Of a DNA stretch of 64,000 nucleotides, positions 1-12,600 are shown piece after piece; the stretch's first letter is position 1, and each line of letters begins with the position of its first letter. The translations under genes were made by a program, and so were the position numbers. Source of the stretch: Phytoseiulus persimilis (lineage: Eukaryota; Arthropoda; Arachnida; Mesostigmata; Phytoseiidae); the NCBI GenBank assembly GCA_037576195.1, contig CM075103.1:13020001-13084000 (forward strand), given 5' to 3'. The notes under the pieces are model-generated. The model saw nothing but the letters and a program-made list of their open reading frames with translations. It had not been told where the DNA came from and did no database searches.

Positions 1-3000
1 GATCTCCGTCTCCTCAGATCAGGCTAACAGACGATCGGGAATAGGATTTCAGTGTCAGCACCGTCGCACACGACGTCGGCGGCTGAGTCTTCCGGGCCGT
101 ATGATTTCGGATCTCGCAATCGTCTGCTGACATATGACACGGGACCTCGGCCATCAGGAGATTCGGAGAAGGACGATTTTTCATTCGAACTGGAGAAGAA
201 AAAATTCGCTCTCTCTCTCGTCGGTTGATCGGTCACGTCCGGACGGCCATCATCGATTCGGCGCGTCTTTCAGAGTCAGTGAGTCGTGAAGGAACGGGTG
301 AACGCACGATTATCGTAAGGTGCTTTTCCTCTCCTCATACGCGGCTCGGCGTTCAACTTGCGACGCTGATTCTCGGACATTGGTGGTGAGCAGACGGATA
401 ACCGAGTGGAGATGTTCGACACTCTGGTTTTGCGACCCGGAGCTTTCCAGTCGAAGATTCGAATCGTAACTGAAAATCATCGATCTTGCCCGAATTCCGC
501 GGGAATCGAGCGCCTTAGATAGGGGGCTCTTGTGTCCTAGAAGCACTCTCCATTTTAGAACGTTGACGATCCGCTTCCGTCAGTTAATTCGATGTATTCC
601 ATCATTTGTCGTTTGAATTAATCTGCTGTACATGAATTCGTACGTTGTGATCACGAGAATCGAACGTATCAATTCAAGTTTCCGATCCGTGATCCATCTT
701 CAGCCCTCCAGGGTCTACGGGACTTGAAGAGGAAGACGGGTCATGAGGATCTTCATCCATGAAGGGCATTCTGATGAAATGATCCTCCCAGTGGCCACAG
801 AGTCCTTCGATTGATTTCTCCTTAACAGGCGACGGTGCAAACTGAAAATGAACGACTCCTGAGATCCACTTAGCGGACTATTCTCAATCGGAGAGCGACC
901 TTCCTCATTTATGAAAACTGCATCGCGCGGGAGTGCTGGCGGAAGGGGCCTCATTCAAAAATTCTCAACAGAGAGGAGAACTCGTCGAATGCAGAGAGGG
1001 TCGGGCCAGTCCGATTTGCTTCTGACTCCATTTTCTCGACGGAGAAGCTTCCGTGACCTGGTTGCTGAGGGATCTCGGGAACGCCCGGGACAGAACTCAG
1101 CCGAACTCTGCCGAATCGGATCTTATGTGAAGATTCAACAACGATTTCGCGAGGCAAGGTGCCACGCCAGGAATCCCACCATTCCGCCGCTGGCTTCGAG
1201 AGCCCGCCGCACAGGCTCTCTGGGGTTTTCTTGAGGGTTGCCTCACACATCGGAAACTCAGCTGTCCCCACACTTGAACATCGGGAAGATGGTTATCCGC
1301 AAAAATGTCGCTTGTGATTCCGATAACTCCGAATGGGAACTTAGAAGAACGAAACACCCCATGCTCTCCAATCATTTTCCCAGCAAATATTCTCTCATCA
1401 TCAGGTATTCCTCAGTGGAGTATACTTTTCCTTCATGGGTGTACATGAAAGGCGCTTCACTTTTTCTTAACGAAGCTGAAGTCTCTATCTTCTCCTCGTT
1501 CCGGGGGCAAGCTGGTCCAGTCCGAGAAGTTCGATCAGGACCCTCAAACTGCAAGGCGACTTTTCTCATATTCCTCGGTCCGATCGGATGTCCCAACAGC
1601 CAGCCAGGAGCCGCACATCAGAGGGCGCGGAGCTCCATCTTTGCGCGACCTCTGTGCAAATCCGTCTGTTCCCTCAAACCCCCAAAAGTCTACCGTCTGT
1701 TCAAAAGTGCCCTTCAATCAGAAAAATAACGGTTTTTCCGGAGTTCGATCCGGTCCGACGGCCTCTGGCTTTGTCATGCCACTGGCTTCCTCCGAGTCTT
1801 CCTAATTTTCTCCATCATTCATCAGTCTATGAGACGGGCGAGAGCGGTCTGGACCATACGCGCGGATCCGCAATTGACGCTGTCTCGAGCGTAATATAAA
1901 AACGCGAGTGTTGGGTTCGGCGCTGCCGCTAACGCTCCTGTCCGCCGCTCCTATTCCGCAAATGGTTCCATCCTCTTTGGCCACGCATCGGCGTCCGCCT
2001 CTCAAGCTTCTGGAACTAGCAGTCCATTAACCTCCTAATGGTGGACTACGCAAGCACTGGACCGCTGGTGTATCAGTGAAGATGCATCGGGATGACGAGG
2101 TCAAAAGAAGTGAAATGATTATATTCGTTAGACGTCGATCTGTATTGGACGTCAATGCAATTCAGCTGGTTTCGCGTATCGGAACCTTCGAAATCAACCC
2201 TCGTCACCCACTGCATTCCTCAAGGTCGTCAGTTATTGGATTCGTGATAATGCTTGTCAACCGTTCTGGAGCGCTTCTCGAATGGGCAGCTGGTTGATTC
2301 TCATAAAAAAGTGCCCATTGACACCGGATGTCTACGGAGGACGGTTTGTCGAAACTGAGCAACCACTCCTCCTCTTGAGCAGCCACGGCCGCCAATTTTT
2401 CGAGGATCGTCATCGACGCGCGGAGATCCTGTGTGAGCCGTGGAGTTTGATTCGGGACCGCGGACTCTGGACACCTGCATTACACTTTTGTCAGCAACTC
2501 CATCTTTCGAAGTGAACGATACGCGTCAGAGATTTTGCTGAACCTCACAAATAACAGCAGATCTCGAAGACCAGATCGCAGTTTCAGAAATCGCTATTGA
2601 GATAATCTAATCGCGAGAACCGCTAGACTGTCATCCAACTCGCTGGATACCTCATTACGATAATTTTCCTCAGCCAATGGTGTTGATAGCCCGTGAGGGG
2701 AATCCGATCATGTGACATACCGTCGGAATCAACCGAAGAACTTCAGGGCCTACGAGTCCGCACACGTCGCCATGAGCCGACTCCGGTCTCTCCTCCGAGG
2801 TCGACACAGACTCAGGAAGTGGCATTCGATGCTACGTGCATCCTGTGCACGCCTCACTTGCGCGACCGTTCGTGGACTCTTCCAGCGAAGAGCCAGTCAC
2901 AATATCTCGGCTCAACTTTCTCATGCTCGCTTAAGTAAGGTGACCCAGACGTCTCTGCAACGAATCGAATTCTTCAACGTGCACGGATGACGAGAACGAT

Positions 3001-3683
3001 ACCGCAAAAGAGCACCCAAGCTTCCCTCAGGACAGACAGAAACGGCAGAGAGTACGATACTCCCGTTCCGTATATATTATCCCGTTTCAATTCGAGCGGG
3101 ACGTGTCTGAGCTGAGTTGGAACGCGGGAGCGTCAATGCGACCGGGAGTCCTTTCGAAGCTAGTTTCTGAAGCTGTCAAAATTATACTTGATGGAGTCAA
3201 GAATGAAAAAACCGAAACCGTAGGGAGGATTGTGATTCATTCCATGGATCAGTCAAAGAACGGTCAGCAGCGAAGGTCCGGCCCGCGCGTACAGCAACCC
3301 GCTGGAAGCGCTAGGCCCCGCGGATACGATGACTGTGATGGAAGATCCATCCAGTCGAAAACATCGCAGCACGGAGCTTGCGGGAGTCTGGGAATCCGCG
3401 CGTAGCGGGGTGATGCGCACTAGGCCAAAACTTCCGCGCTCAGCGCGGCTTGGGAATTCCGGCCCGATTCGGAGTTTCGCTTCCAAACAGAACTATTACG
3501 CAACAAACTGCCTCTGATGGCGACCACTACCCGACGGACCTGCCCTGAGCGCTCCGGTAGGGTTTCGACGTTCAGAAGGAGTGTGCGATCGAAAGAGCTC
3601 AATGAATTCGGTTGCTTCAGCCGAATCGAAATAATACGGAGCCGTTCCAACCCATACCAAGGATCGGACCCGTGGCTCCGTGA

Positions 3684-3697
3684 CCCCCCCCCCCCCC
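3684..3697. repeat. poly-C tract in copy A
   Basis: A run of 14 C followed by a C-rich tail. The matching tract in copy B (16954-16968) has 15 C, so tract length differs between the copies. Confidence 0.9.
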
Positions 3698-4970
3698 TCC
3701 CCACCGCCAGCTTTCCGGTCAAGGAACTCGTTCCCCAGCTCTCACTGCTTTCCGCGCTGATTGGACGCTCTCATCAGACACAGCCCGTGTTTTTTGTCTT
3801 GGAAACAGCGTCACTGCGGCGCAGGAGGACCAGGCGGAGCTGAATTCGGGTAGTGGTCTGAGTGTTGAGGAAGATATCGTGAAACCACCGGGTCATCAAG
3901 GGCATGCATGTCAGGAAGTTTGCCGCATGAGCCGGAAGCCGAGCGCTGGGCCAGCCGCTCCGTTTTCCAGTCATTAACAGGCGATCCGTTATGGGAACGA
4001 GCCGATATTTCATGACGCAGTAATCACGAATGAATTCCACTCGAAGTTTGCTCAGTCCGAACGAGTCGACTGATTCACTTGAATGCACTCGTCTCGTCCA
4101 CTGGTCCCATTCCAACCCGCGGTCTATCGCTGCGTCGACAACTTCGAAGTGGGTCCCATTCATGCCGCTCGTTCGTATAACACGATATTCAACTCACGAT
4201 CCGCTCCGAACCTCCATTTCAACTCAAGCAGTGTCGGGCATCAGAGAAGCGTTATTCTCTCGGTCGACGCTCATCCGAGCGGTGCTGAGCTGGCGGCCCG
4301 CGCATGTCTCAGTCCTTCGCGCGTCAGAGCTCTCGAACAGCTTCTCACAGCTTTATGAGCACGAATGAGTCAAAACAGACCAAGTCCGGGAAAGTGCACA
4401 TTCCAAAGCGAGGCAGACGAACCTGCTTCTAGAAAAGTATAGGAATTAATCGATCCCGACCACGGTTATCCTCCGGTTCTGGTCATCACTCGCTCCGAAT
4501 CATCGATTCTGGAATTCGAACCCGTATCCGAGATTTTGCGGTCCTCACCTGTACTCTTCGACTCGTCTCGAACTCATGGATTTTCGCGACCCCTATTCAT
4601 ATCCCAGGAGCTCATCTCTGCCATGCCCAAACAAGGCTTCTCAGCCAGTGTCGATAAAGATCCGCTCAACTTTTCGCTGGCGTTCATCAACTTGCGCTGC
4701 CGTTGGAACGGTCTTCAAAGAGACAGATTCACGGTCTCTCCCGAATAGATTCCCATGTCCGTGATACTAACTTCCTGCTCTCATTGAGAGCCTTGGAAAA
4801 ACAGAGAGAGAGAGAGGCCTTATTCATGGACATTTTGAGTCGACATTTCAGATTGTGTCAGGAACGAACTTCTTCCTTCACCCGACTCCGAAGGACGTCC
4901 GCGGAATATTCCCATACGATTTCACCTCGCGGAACACCGTAATGAATTTTCCAATCGGTACGGGATAACT

Positions 4971-4985
4971 CCCCCCCCCCCCCCC
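4971..4985. repeat. poly-C tract in copy A
   Basis: A run of 15 C. The copy B equivalent at 18233-18246 has 14 C, another homopolymer length difference between the two copies. Confidence 0.9.
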
Positions 4986-7690
4986 TCGCCTCGGAGGGAG
5001 CAGCTGATGGCAAGCAGCCGAGATGATCTGAGGCTGAAGCGGGAAAAATTTCCCTCTCAGGTTATGTGGGGAACAAGGTCGCCACGAGAGCACCGAGCTC
5101 AAGGTCTTCGGCTATAGAACTGAGCGGGGCTGCTCGGGACCTGCTTGAACCTTCATTATTATTTAGAAACGCACGATGTGAGCGCTAAGTGACCGTAGAG
5201 ATTACCTCAGTCATCGAGATGAGGGCGTTGGCCCATGTTCGGGCGGTAGGAGACTCGAGTTCCAATGCATGACGGATACGGCGCTCAATCTCGACGACGT
5301 ATCCTATCGCTCGCCGGTAGCTTGCATTTTTGATGAGTCTCGTAGTGCTTCGAGTGGAGTCGAAGGGCACATTGAGCAGCTTTCGGGAAGATCGAGAAAG
5401 AAACGCTCGAAACATCCGTTTTCAATCGTTTTGCGGGAGAACCAATTGCAAGAGGGCTCCGAACTCTCGAACGCCCTTCGAAGGCAGTCATCTGCTTTAG
5501 CGGAGGGGACTGAGAGACAGTTGAACCAGTACGCGGTTCCGGTCTCGTGAATAGAGAGCGGACATGGCTCGGATTGCTTCCCCTAAGAGACCTCTTCATT
5601 TCGACAAGATTCCTTGCCCCTCTCCCCTGACGAAACGCGCTCCTTCGATCTGTTGATCCAAGACAGTCAGATCGCAGGGGTCGTCACGGGTTCAACCATC
5701 AATCACGAAGTATCTTTCTCATTCCCGAAAAATTCCAGTTTTCCCACTCCCTTTCGATTCTGAAGATTCTCCCAGCGATACCTCTCTACGACACTGCGCT
5801 GTGTAGTGATATGCAAGCCAACGCGACGGCTCAAAAAACCTCGAATGATCAAGACCAGACGTACCAAATGAAAAATGAAGCGAGGCGTAGGGGAAAAATC
5901 CGCAGATGCTCAACAAAAGTCCAACGAGGCAGGCGCTTCTGCCCGTTGTGGCGCATCCTGCCCCGAAGAGCGAGCTAATCGGGAAAACAAGCCATACTTC
6001 ACTGGACTTGCCGAACAGGGAGACACTCGTTCTGAGTCGCTGGGAGCGTACTTTCGGGACGTAGTTGTCCTTCAAGGGAGGGACCCTCATTCGTCTCAGG
6101 GGTTTACGGACCGCCCGTCGAGCCGAACGCGAACGACTCGTGCAAACTCTGCGCACAGTTCTCCCGACTCGCAAAGCCAGCAAACGGACTCGCGCAAGCG
6201 AGGTTTGCCAAGACAGTTGCGATTCTACATTAAGAAAGAGGGGACTCATTGATACGCACGGCATAACGACAGGGAGGAAATAGTTACCTCTTGGTCAGCT
6301 GACTTTGAAGCTGACAGGGGCAGGGAAAGTGTCCTAAAACGATCTGGGGAGTCATCATTTGAGGGAGGAAGTTCCGATATTCCTCATTACTCGGACATCA
6401 GTTAGCTGCATGATGAGCTGGTGGCTCCATTAAGAAATCTAAAAACGAATCCACAAAAACGCGCACGAATTAAAATTATCCGGGACATGCAAGCACTCAT
6501 CCGATTTGGGGAATGGATCATGGGAACCGACAGCCACGAGGTCGCATGCCCTTGTCGGAAGTCGACGCCGGTTTTCTTGTAGCGGGGACGCCGCTGTGCC
6601 ATTCAGAAACCGCCTGCTGTCCGGCTGGCATGGAGCTGGAACCCCAGCCCCGTCGGAGAGACCGTCGACAGGAAGCCAGTTAAGCTCATCCCCTGCGATG
6701 AGTCTGCCAAGTGAGGACAAACTGTTTTCCTTTTCCCGCTCCATGCTGTTTGTTTCTTTGTTTTTCTGAACACGATGCGAGCCGAGCCGCCTAGCTCCAC
6801 ATCGTTCATGTACTGTTGCGACTCAAAGAACTCTCGCCGCTGCTCAGGGCCTCACTTCTCGTGAAGTTTTCCCGTCGGTTATTCCCCGGTGCCACAAACG
6901 TCTACCCCCTCCAAATCCTCAGCGACGTCGGGACAATGCGAACCGCCAAACTGCTGTTTTTCGGTCGAAGTGTTCGAAATCGAGTGCATGTTGTTTGAAC
7001 GGGAGTGGTTTCTGCCCGAGGACCCGTCCTCGACAGGCCAGAGCAACGTTGAATCGATGCCACGCTCTCGATTGAATTCGTCTCCTTCGTTCAAGTAAAT
7101 CCCAAGTGAAATCTCCGAGCTTCAACTCCGCGGATCCGAAGTTTTGAGGTTGATGGAAATGATGCGGCCCGACCCGAGAACAAGGACGGAAGCAGGAAGA
7201 TGATGAAGTCCTCGTTCGTCTCTGCTCGGGTTGAAGAGTGATCCAAAATTGACTTGGTCCAAAAAGCGACACGCCTCGCAGAACGAGTCGCTGGAGTCGC
7301 ATGCCTGCTCATCAATGCTGCTCAAATCTCGTGGTCCCGGATCCAATCAATGTGCCGTTGCTGTCAATCGAAACCGCGATAACACGGATGCCTCGACATG
7401 AACTCTGTTTGAGTACCGTGTGTTCTCACTATTCCAAGCAAGTCGATTGTCGACAGTAGGTCACTGAACTGGACAAGCGCCGAGGAATGCCCGCCTGACG
7501 AGCTCACGAAAACCCTCTCTGGGGCCCTGTGCGTCTCCCTGCGGCATGTTTCCGTTGGCGATTCAAACCTGAGCCGCTTCGTGGAATTTCAGTCTTATTG
7601 TTTCAACGAGTTTGATGATAGTATCCAAAAGGAGTGGGCAGGCAAATCACCACCCTATTTTTGAAAGTGTGAGGAGACTTGCCACGAAAA

Positions 7691-8137
7691 NNNNNNNNNN
7701 NNNNNNNNNNNNNNNNNNNNNNNNNNNNNNNNNNNNNNNNNNNNNNNNNNNNNNNNNNNNNNNNNNNNNNNNNNNNNNNNNNNNNNNNNNNNNNNNNNNN
7801 NNNNNNNNNNNNNNNNNNNNNNNNNNNNNNNNNNNNNNNNNNNNNNNNNNNNNNNNNNNNNNNNNNNNNNNNNNNNNNNNNNNNNNNNNNNNNNNNNNNN
7901 NNNNNNNNNNNNNNNNNNNNNNNNNNNNNNNNNNNNNNNNNNNNNNNNNNNNNNNNNNNNNNNNNNNNNNNNNNNNNNNNNNNNNNNNNNNNNNNNNNNN
8001 NNNNNNNNNNNNNNNNNNNNNNNNNNNNNNNNNNNNNNNNNNNNNNNNNNNNNNNNNNNNNNNNNNNNNNNNNNNNNNNNNNNNNNNNNNNNNNNNNNNN
8101 NNNNNNNNNNNNNNNNNNNNNNNNNNNNNNNNNNNNN
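7691..8137. other. assembly gap (447 N)
   Basis: An unbroken run of N separates copy A from the single-copy sequence that follows. Frames read through it are meaningless. The gap directly abuts the end of copy A, which is where copies A and B differ most. Confidence 1.
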
Positions 8138-8662
8138 AGCAGCTCGAATACATTCACGTAATGGATAAGACGTAGAGGATTAAGTTACCGGATTCGGATG
8201 TCCCACCCGTGTATGCGCAAGACCGAGAAAGGAAGAGAGCGAGCTCCGCACACAATACATCTAAACATCGGGCCCATACCACATACACTCGATGTTAGCG
8301 AAGCTCTTACGCGTCACGCAAGGATCCGATTGCGTTGAAGTTCTCACTATTCTCCACTTTTTCCAGAGTAAACGTCGAGAACAGCTCCAGTTTCTTCGGA
8401 GAGGAGGAGTTTTCCACCCTTGGAGATCGGAGGAAACTGCGACGCAACTTGGGAATGAACAGCGGGGTCCCCGATTGCGGTGGAAGCCTAAGGGGCCCTT
8501 CGTAGCCCTTCAACAGCGGCCCTTCGCGAAACGTCGTGGCGAAAATGGGGGAGGGGGGAAGCAGGCGACGACACTCCCCAAGATTTTTGTCTTGGTCGTA
8601 GGCCTCCATGTGCGGCATCGACCCCAGACCCGCCAAAGACGGTGTAAAAATGGCGTTTCACA

Positions 8663-8700
8663 CCCCCCCCCCCCCCCCCCCCCCCCCCTCCCTCTCTCTC
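8663..8700. repeat. poly-C plus CT microsatellite
   Basis: A run of 26 C followed by a CCCTCTCTCTC-type tail. It is the longest homopolymer in the window and its true length is uncertain. Confidence 0.95.
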
Positions 8701-11700
8701 TCAAAATCAGCAGAAGGACACGCCTCCCTATGCCTTCGAGTCATAAAAGACTCGATTCGAGGAGCGAAGTCTTTAAAAATTTCGGAGTCGAAGAGTCGCT
8801 CTTCAAGTTTCTGCTTCACCCTCTTGGGACGGCGGCGAGGCTCATGAAGCTCGTTACGACGGTGTATTCTCCGAAGCGAAACCTTGATCACTATGCTGCC
8901 AAAAGCACTCTGAGCCCTTGCTATAAACAAGGAAAGGAGTCAGGGAAACGAGCTGACTCAAGTTCATGGGATCACAAGACCATTTTCATCTCACATTCGA
9001 GTAAGGAGCTGAAGCCCGTTACGGTCACAGTATCCTCCTCTGAGCTGCAGGTCCGTGCGTCCCAGTTCCCTTGGATGAGAAAATTCCTTGTCACCGCTAT
9101 TGCTCGCGGTTCAGCGGCGGCCAAGTATTTTCCGCTGAGGCGGGGTTTTTGCGTTGTCAACTAGAGACTCAATCGGAATTCCACCCTCCAGACCGGTCGC
9201 AGCGCCTGCTCGTAGTTCAAGGGGGAGTTGCCGTACGGTAAACTGGACGACTCAACAAGAGAACGACAGGACCCTATTAATTTAGCTTACATGACGGACA
9301 AGCTCAGTTCAGCTGAGGGCTGGCCACGATGGGAGGGAGATGGTCCCATGCTGATGCCGGGAACAACCGCACCGGGAGCACGCGTCAGCGAAGAGCCATG
9401 AATGCGAGACAAATATTTATGTCCCGTTTCCTCGTATGGCATGCATGACAGACATAACAAGCCCCGGGCTTTGTCGCAGGAGTTCGTCATCCCCGTTCAT
9501 CTTTGGTTCGTCAGCCCGCAATCGCCGTTTCCCGCCGGATCTCAAGGAACTGACATCAAAAGACTCCCGCTTCTGTTCTCAGCGAGTCGTCGGTGGCGGA
9601 GGAGGCCCAGTTGTGATCGTCTCCGTCATCACAACCACAAACAGGGCGCTTGTTGCGAAACTCTTCTTGACGTACAGTCGGCTGCCGCAGAGTCCTGCCG
9701 AAGGTGGCAAAGTCGCTGAGGCTGCCATCACGAAGGCCTCGACTGGCCAGATTCCCGCCCCCGCCCCAGCTCTCCTGTCCAAAGGCCGGCTGGCACCTGT
9801 TGCCAAGGGAGAGGTCAGTCTGGAAGGAGATGTCCGAACGGGTTGACGCTGATCTCATCCACACATCGAGAAACATTATCGCACCCGCCATATGTCATCG
9901 GTGCCGTTCTGCCGATTCTTCTCAGGGGCAACATCCTTTCAAAACTCCGGCGTCGATCTTCACAAAGATGAACCATAAACATTATCCAAGTACATCTTCG
10001 GAAATGATAGGGACAGACGTGGTAACGCTGGACGTATTCAGCGCTTCCGGAAGTTTCCTGGAGAGGATCGCGACAGGATCCATCGCGTGAATAATCCGGA
10101 ACCAATTGACAACTATAAACGAATACTTCCCGAGAGCGACCCGTAGAGTACCCAGAGGGGAGTTCGGAGGAGGGGCGTCCCTCTGTTTCCAGAACACCCG
10201 GTCTTTTCGTGGGGCTCCCCGCTGATGGTCATCATCGGAGCTAGGAAGTTCTGGCGTTCATCATTTCATACCTCCCATCTATCCATAAAGGGAGATGTAT
10301 GAATGAGTCTCTGATGGCTGAGTGCATCAGTTCTCGTGGCAATGAGGCATAATTCATCAATCTCCTCATTCATCTGCGTATCAATTCTTGAATTGATGAA
10401 TGATGAATAGCGAATAATGCCTTAACTTCCGAGCTCTAGTCATCACCATCGATTGCCCTAGCCTCTTAAATGCTGGGTGCGCCCTTGTGTGCGACTCAAA
10501 GGTACCATATGCATTGGACCAGTTAGCGAAAAGTCATCCCTCGACATCCGTTCTGAGGAGCGTGAGACTACCGGACTAGATCGGATTTGAGTCCCTCGAG
10601 GAGGAACGGGAATTTAGCCTCAGAGTAAATGCGATCCTTCCGCTCTCTTTTGGGGGTTGATTCCTCTGGAAGAGCCGAACCCAAGCTCTGAGATGAAGGA
10701 GGGTACTTCTTGCCGCCACACCACGCTTCCCACAAAATGGCCTTGAGAACCGAGGGGAACCACACGATGAGCTGGTTCTCCGTCATAACTAAATACTCTC
10801 AGGGAACAGCTCTCCAGCTAACGTCAATCGCCGTCACATGAACTCATGCTCTGATGTTTTGATTCGGGTCACGTAGTCTCATCATATGCGGGAAGTTACG
10901 GCATATTTGTTTACAAGGAAAATGCCTGTTTTTAATCCGAGCTTCCGCTCATAAGCGCTTCTTGGCGACACGAGCCTCTGTTGCTCCTCTAGCGTTGATT
11001 GTTTGTGCGCAGCAGTTACGCGAATCCCACAAAGACGCGAGAACACGCACAAAGTCGTCGCCATCGTCCCTCCCTCACCCAGTTGCTGGTAACAAACTCC
11101 CTTCACGTCTTTCCTCACGCAGCTGTACCAAAGTTCACTCGCTCTTTGTTTCCCCTCGTCTCACCCCCCATCCTCCCCCCTTCGCTGCAAGGAGAAGCCA
11201 ACATTCACCAAGCCAGGGAGCGCAGGAACGAATCCGGCAGATTCACTCCGGAATCGATGGGCTGAGTAGCGAATGTTTTAATTACTGCCCAAGCAGGAGA
11301 GCGAGCGAGCGAGCATCGATCCGCGAGCTGCACAATTGCTCTTCCGTCACAGCTTTCGTGACTCGCTCGCCGACTCATTCGGGTGCACCTCTGACGTTCG
11401 AAACTGCATGATCGCTGCTCTCTCGTTCGTCTCAGAACCCATCCGAGTTTGGTACACCGCTATCTTGTGACCAAATTCGTGGTCAATTATTCCCTACCAA
11501 TGTGAGTCGTCGTTCCGAATCGTATAAGCCCCTTATTCCTACGCGACGGAGACCCGAAGACCTCGCACAGAACGTCCCTAGTGCCCAAATGGAGCTACGG
11601 GGGCGAACCCTCGGCCCCGGCACATTGAGAGGCTCCCGACGTTTCCAGTGGCCGTTTTGGGTGAAAGAGAATCAACTCACCTATCTAGTCTCGAAGCGAA

Positions 11701-12227
11701 CGCAAGCTTCGTTTCAGCGATTCCCCCGCAGCAGACTCACTCATCCCTGAGAGAAGATTGTCGGCAACTATAATTCACATAACAGGTCGTTGAGATCACT
11801 GAAGCAGGAGTCGACGATGATTACGACATTTGTGTTTAACGCTATCCCGTGATGTCGTCGTCGTAGTCACACTCCGGGTGAACTGAGTCAGAGCTCCAAG
11901 CGAATCGAAGCCGCCAGAGAAGTCGCCAGAGCTGACGTTCAAGCACTGATCTCGTACAACGCGTATGGCCACTGCTCGCGTACAATGAGGACGCCGCGCA
12001 GCCGCCGAAGATCGAATTTCGGAGCGGGAGCAGTAGCCAAATGGGAGATCACACGGGCCTAGAAGTCGTTTCCGATTTCACTGAAGCGTCAAACGTGTTC
12101 AACAACATCAACAAACACCTCCACTACACCTAAGACTGTTGTCATCGATTCCGTTCGTCGAGGCCCTACGGTTCTAAACGGCCGGTTTGTACTACGTTGA
12201 CTAGCGTGGAAGAGCACGGGTTATGTT

Positions 12228-12600
12228 GTGGTTAAGAGTAACGTGGCTGCCGAGGGCAGCAGCGGCCGCCGTAGTGGCTCGCTCTACGGTATGACCGGGT
12301 ATCGAATCGTGTACGGTAGTGCTAGACACATCCAGCGGCCAGCTAAATCTGGGTCGGCCCACCGAGTGGCAACCAAGATGGGAGAGCTCACTAGCTGCCG
12401 CAGGGAGAGGGCCTCACGGGCGAGAGTGCAAGCCAACGGAGGAGGGAACGCCAGTGGCGGCCCTCGGCGGGGCCGGGGCCTCTGCAAGGTTCCTCAAGGC
12501 CACACATTCTGAGGAAGGGTCGCAGGGAGCGAGCAGCAGCAGCAACAACAGCAACGACGACGGACAGCGATGGAGAAAGGTAGGAGGGGGAAGAAGGAAC
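12228..12600 (+). other. GC-rich stretch with CAG/CAA repeats
   Basis: This part is richer in GC than its surroundings and holds a run of CAG, CAA and CGA triplets near 12530-12562. An ATG at about 12570 is followed within ten bases by a good splice-donor consensus (AAAG then GTAGGA). It could be a 5' exon of a gene whose other exons I cannot find, or simply low-complexity DNA. Confidence 0.2.

Larger units (their letters stand above)
1..7690. repeat. 7.7-kb direct duplication, copy A
   Basis: This block matches 13268-20980 in the same orientation, base 1 pairing with 13268 and base 7690 with 20980. The first 1.4 kb appears identical. After that the copies differ mainly by single-base gains or losses in short homopolymer runs, and the spacing grows by 23 bases by the end. 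Copy A is cut off by the window start and by the run of N. I recognise no gene in it: frames are short and change between copies at the indels. A real recent duplication and an unmerged allele or contig end are both possible. Confidence 0.95.

Noticed and set aside
911-1271. Frames of about 100 codons in copies A and B (also 14178-14538)
   Set aside because: They are shared only because the two copies are identical there, they overlap on both strands, and they show no motif or splice logic.
4500-4530. tRNA B-box-like sequence (GGGTTCGAATTCC, minus strand)
   Set aside because: The flanking bases do not form a T-arm stem and no A box or acceptor stem is present.
7603-8175. Frames spanning the N run
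   Set aside because: They exist only because unknown bases contain no stops.
8292-9164. 290-codon plus-strand frame
   Set aside because: It crosses a 26-C homopolymer of uncertain length, has no family motif and looks like chance in GC-rich DNA.
10255-10430. AT-rich imperfect hairpins
   Set aside because: Arms are short and mismatched and no flanking duplication was found. They may be part of a small element but cannot be supported from one copy.
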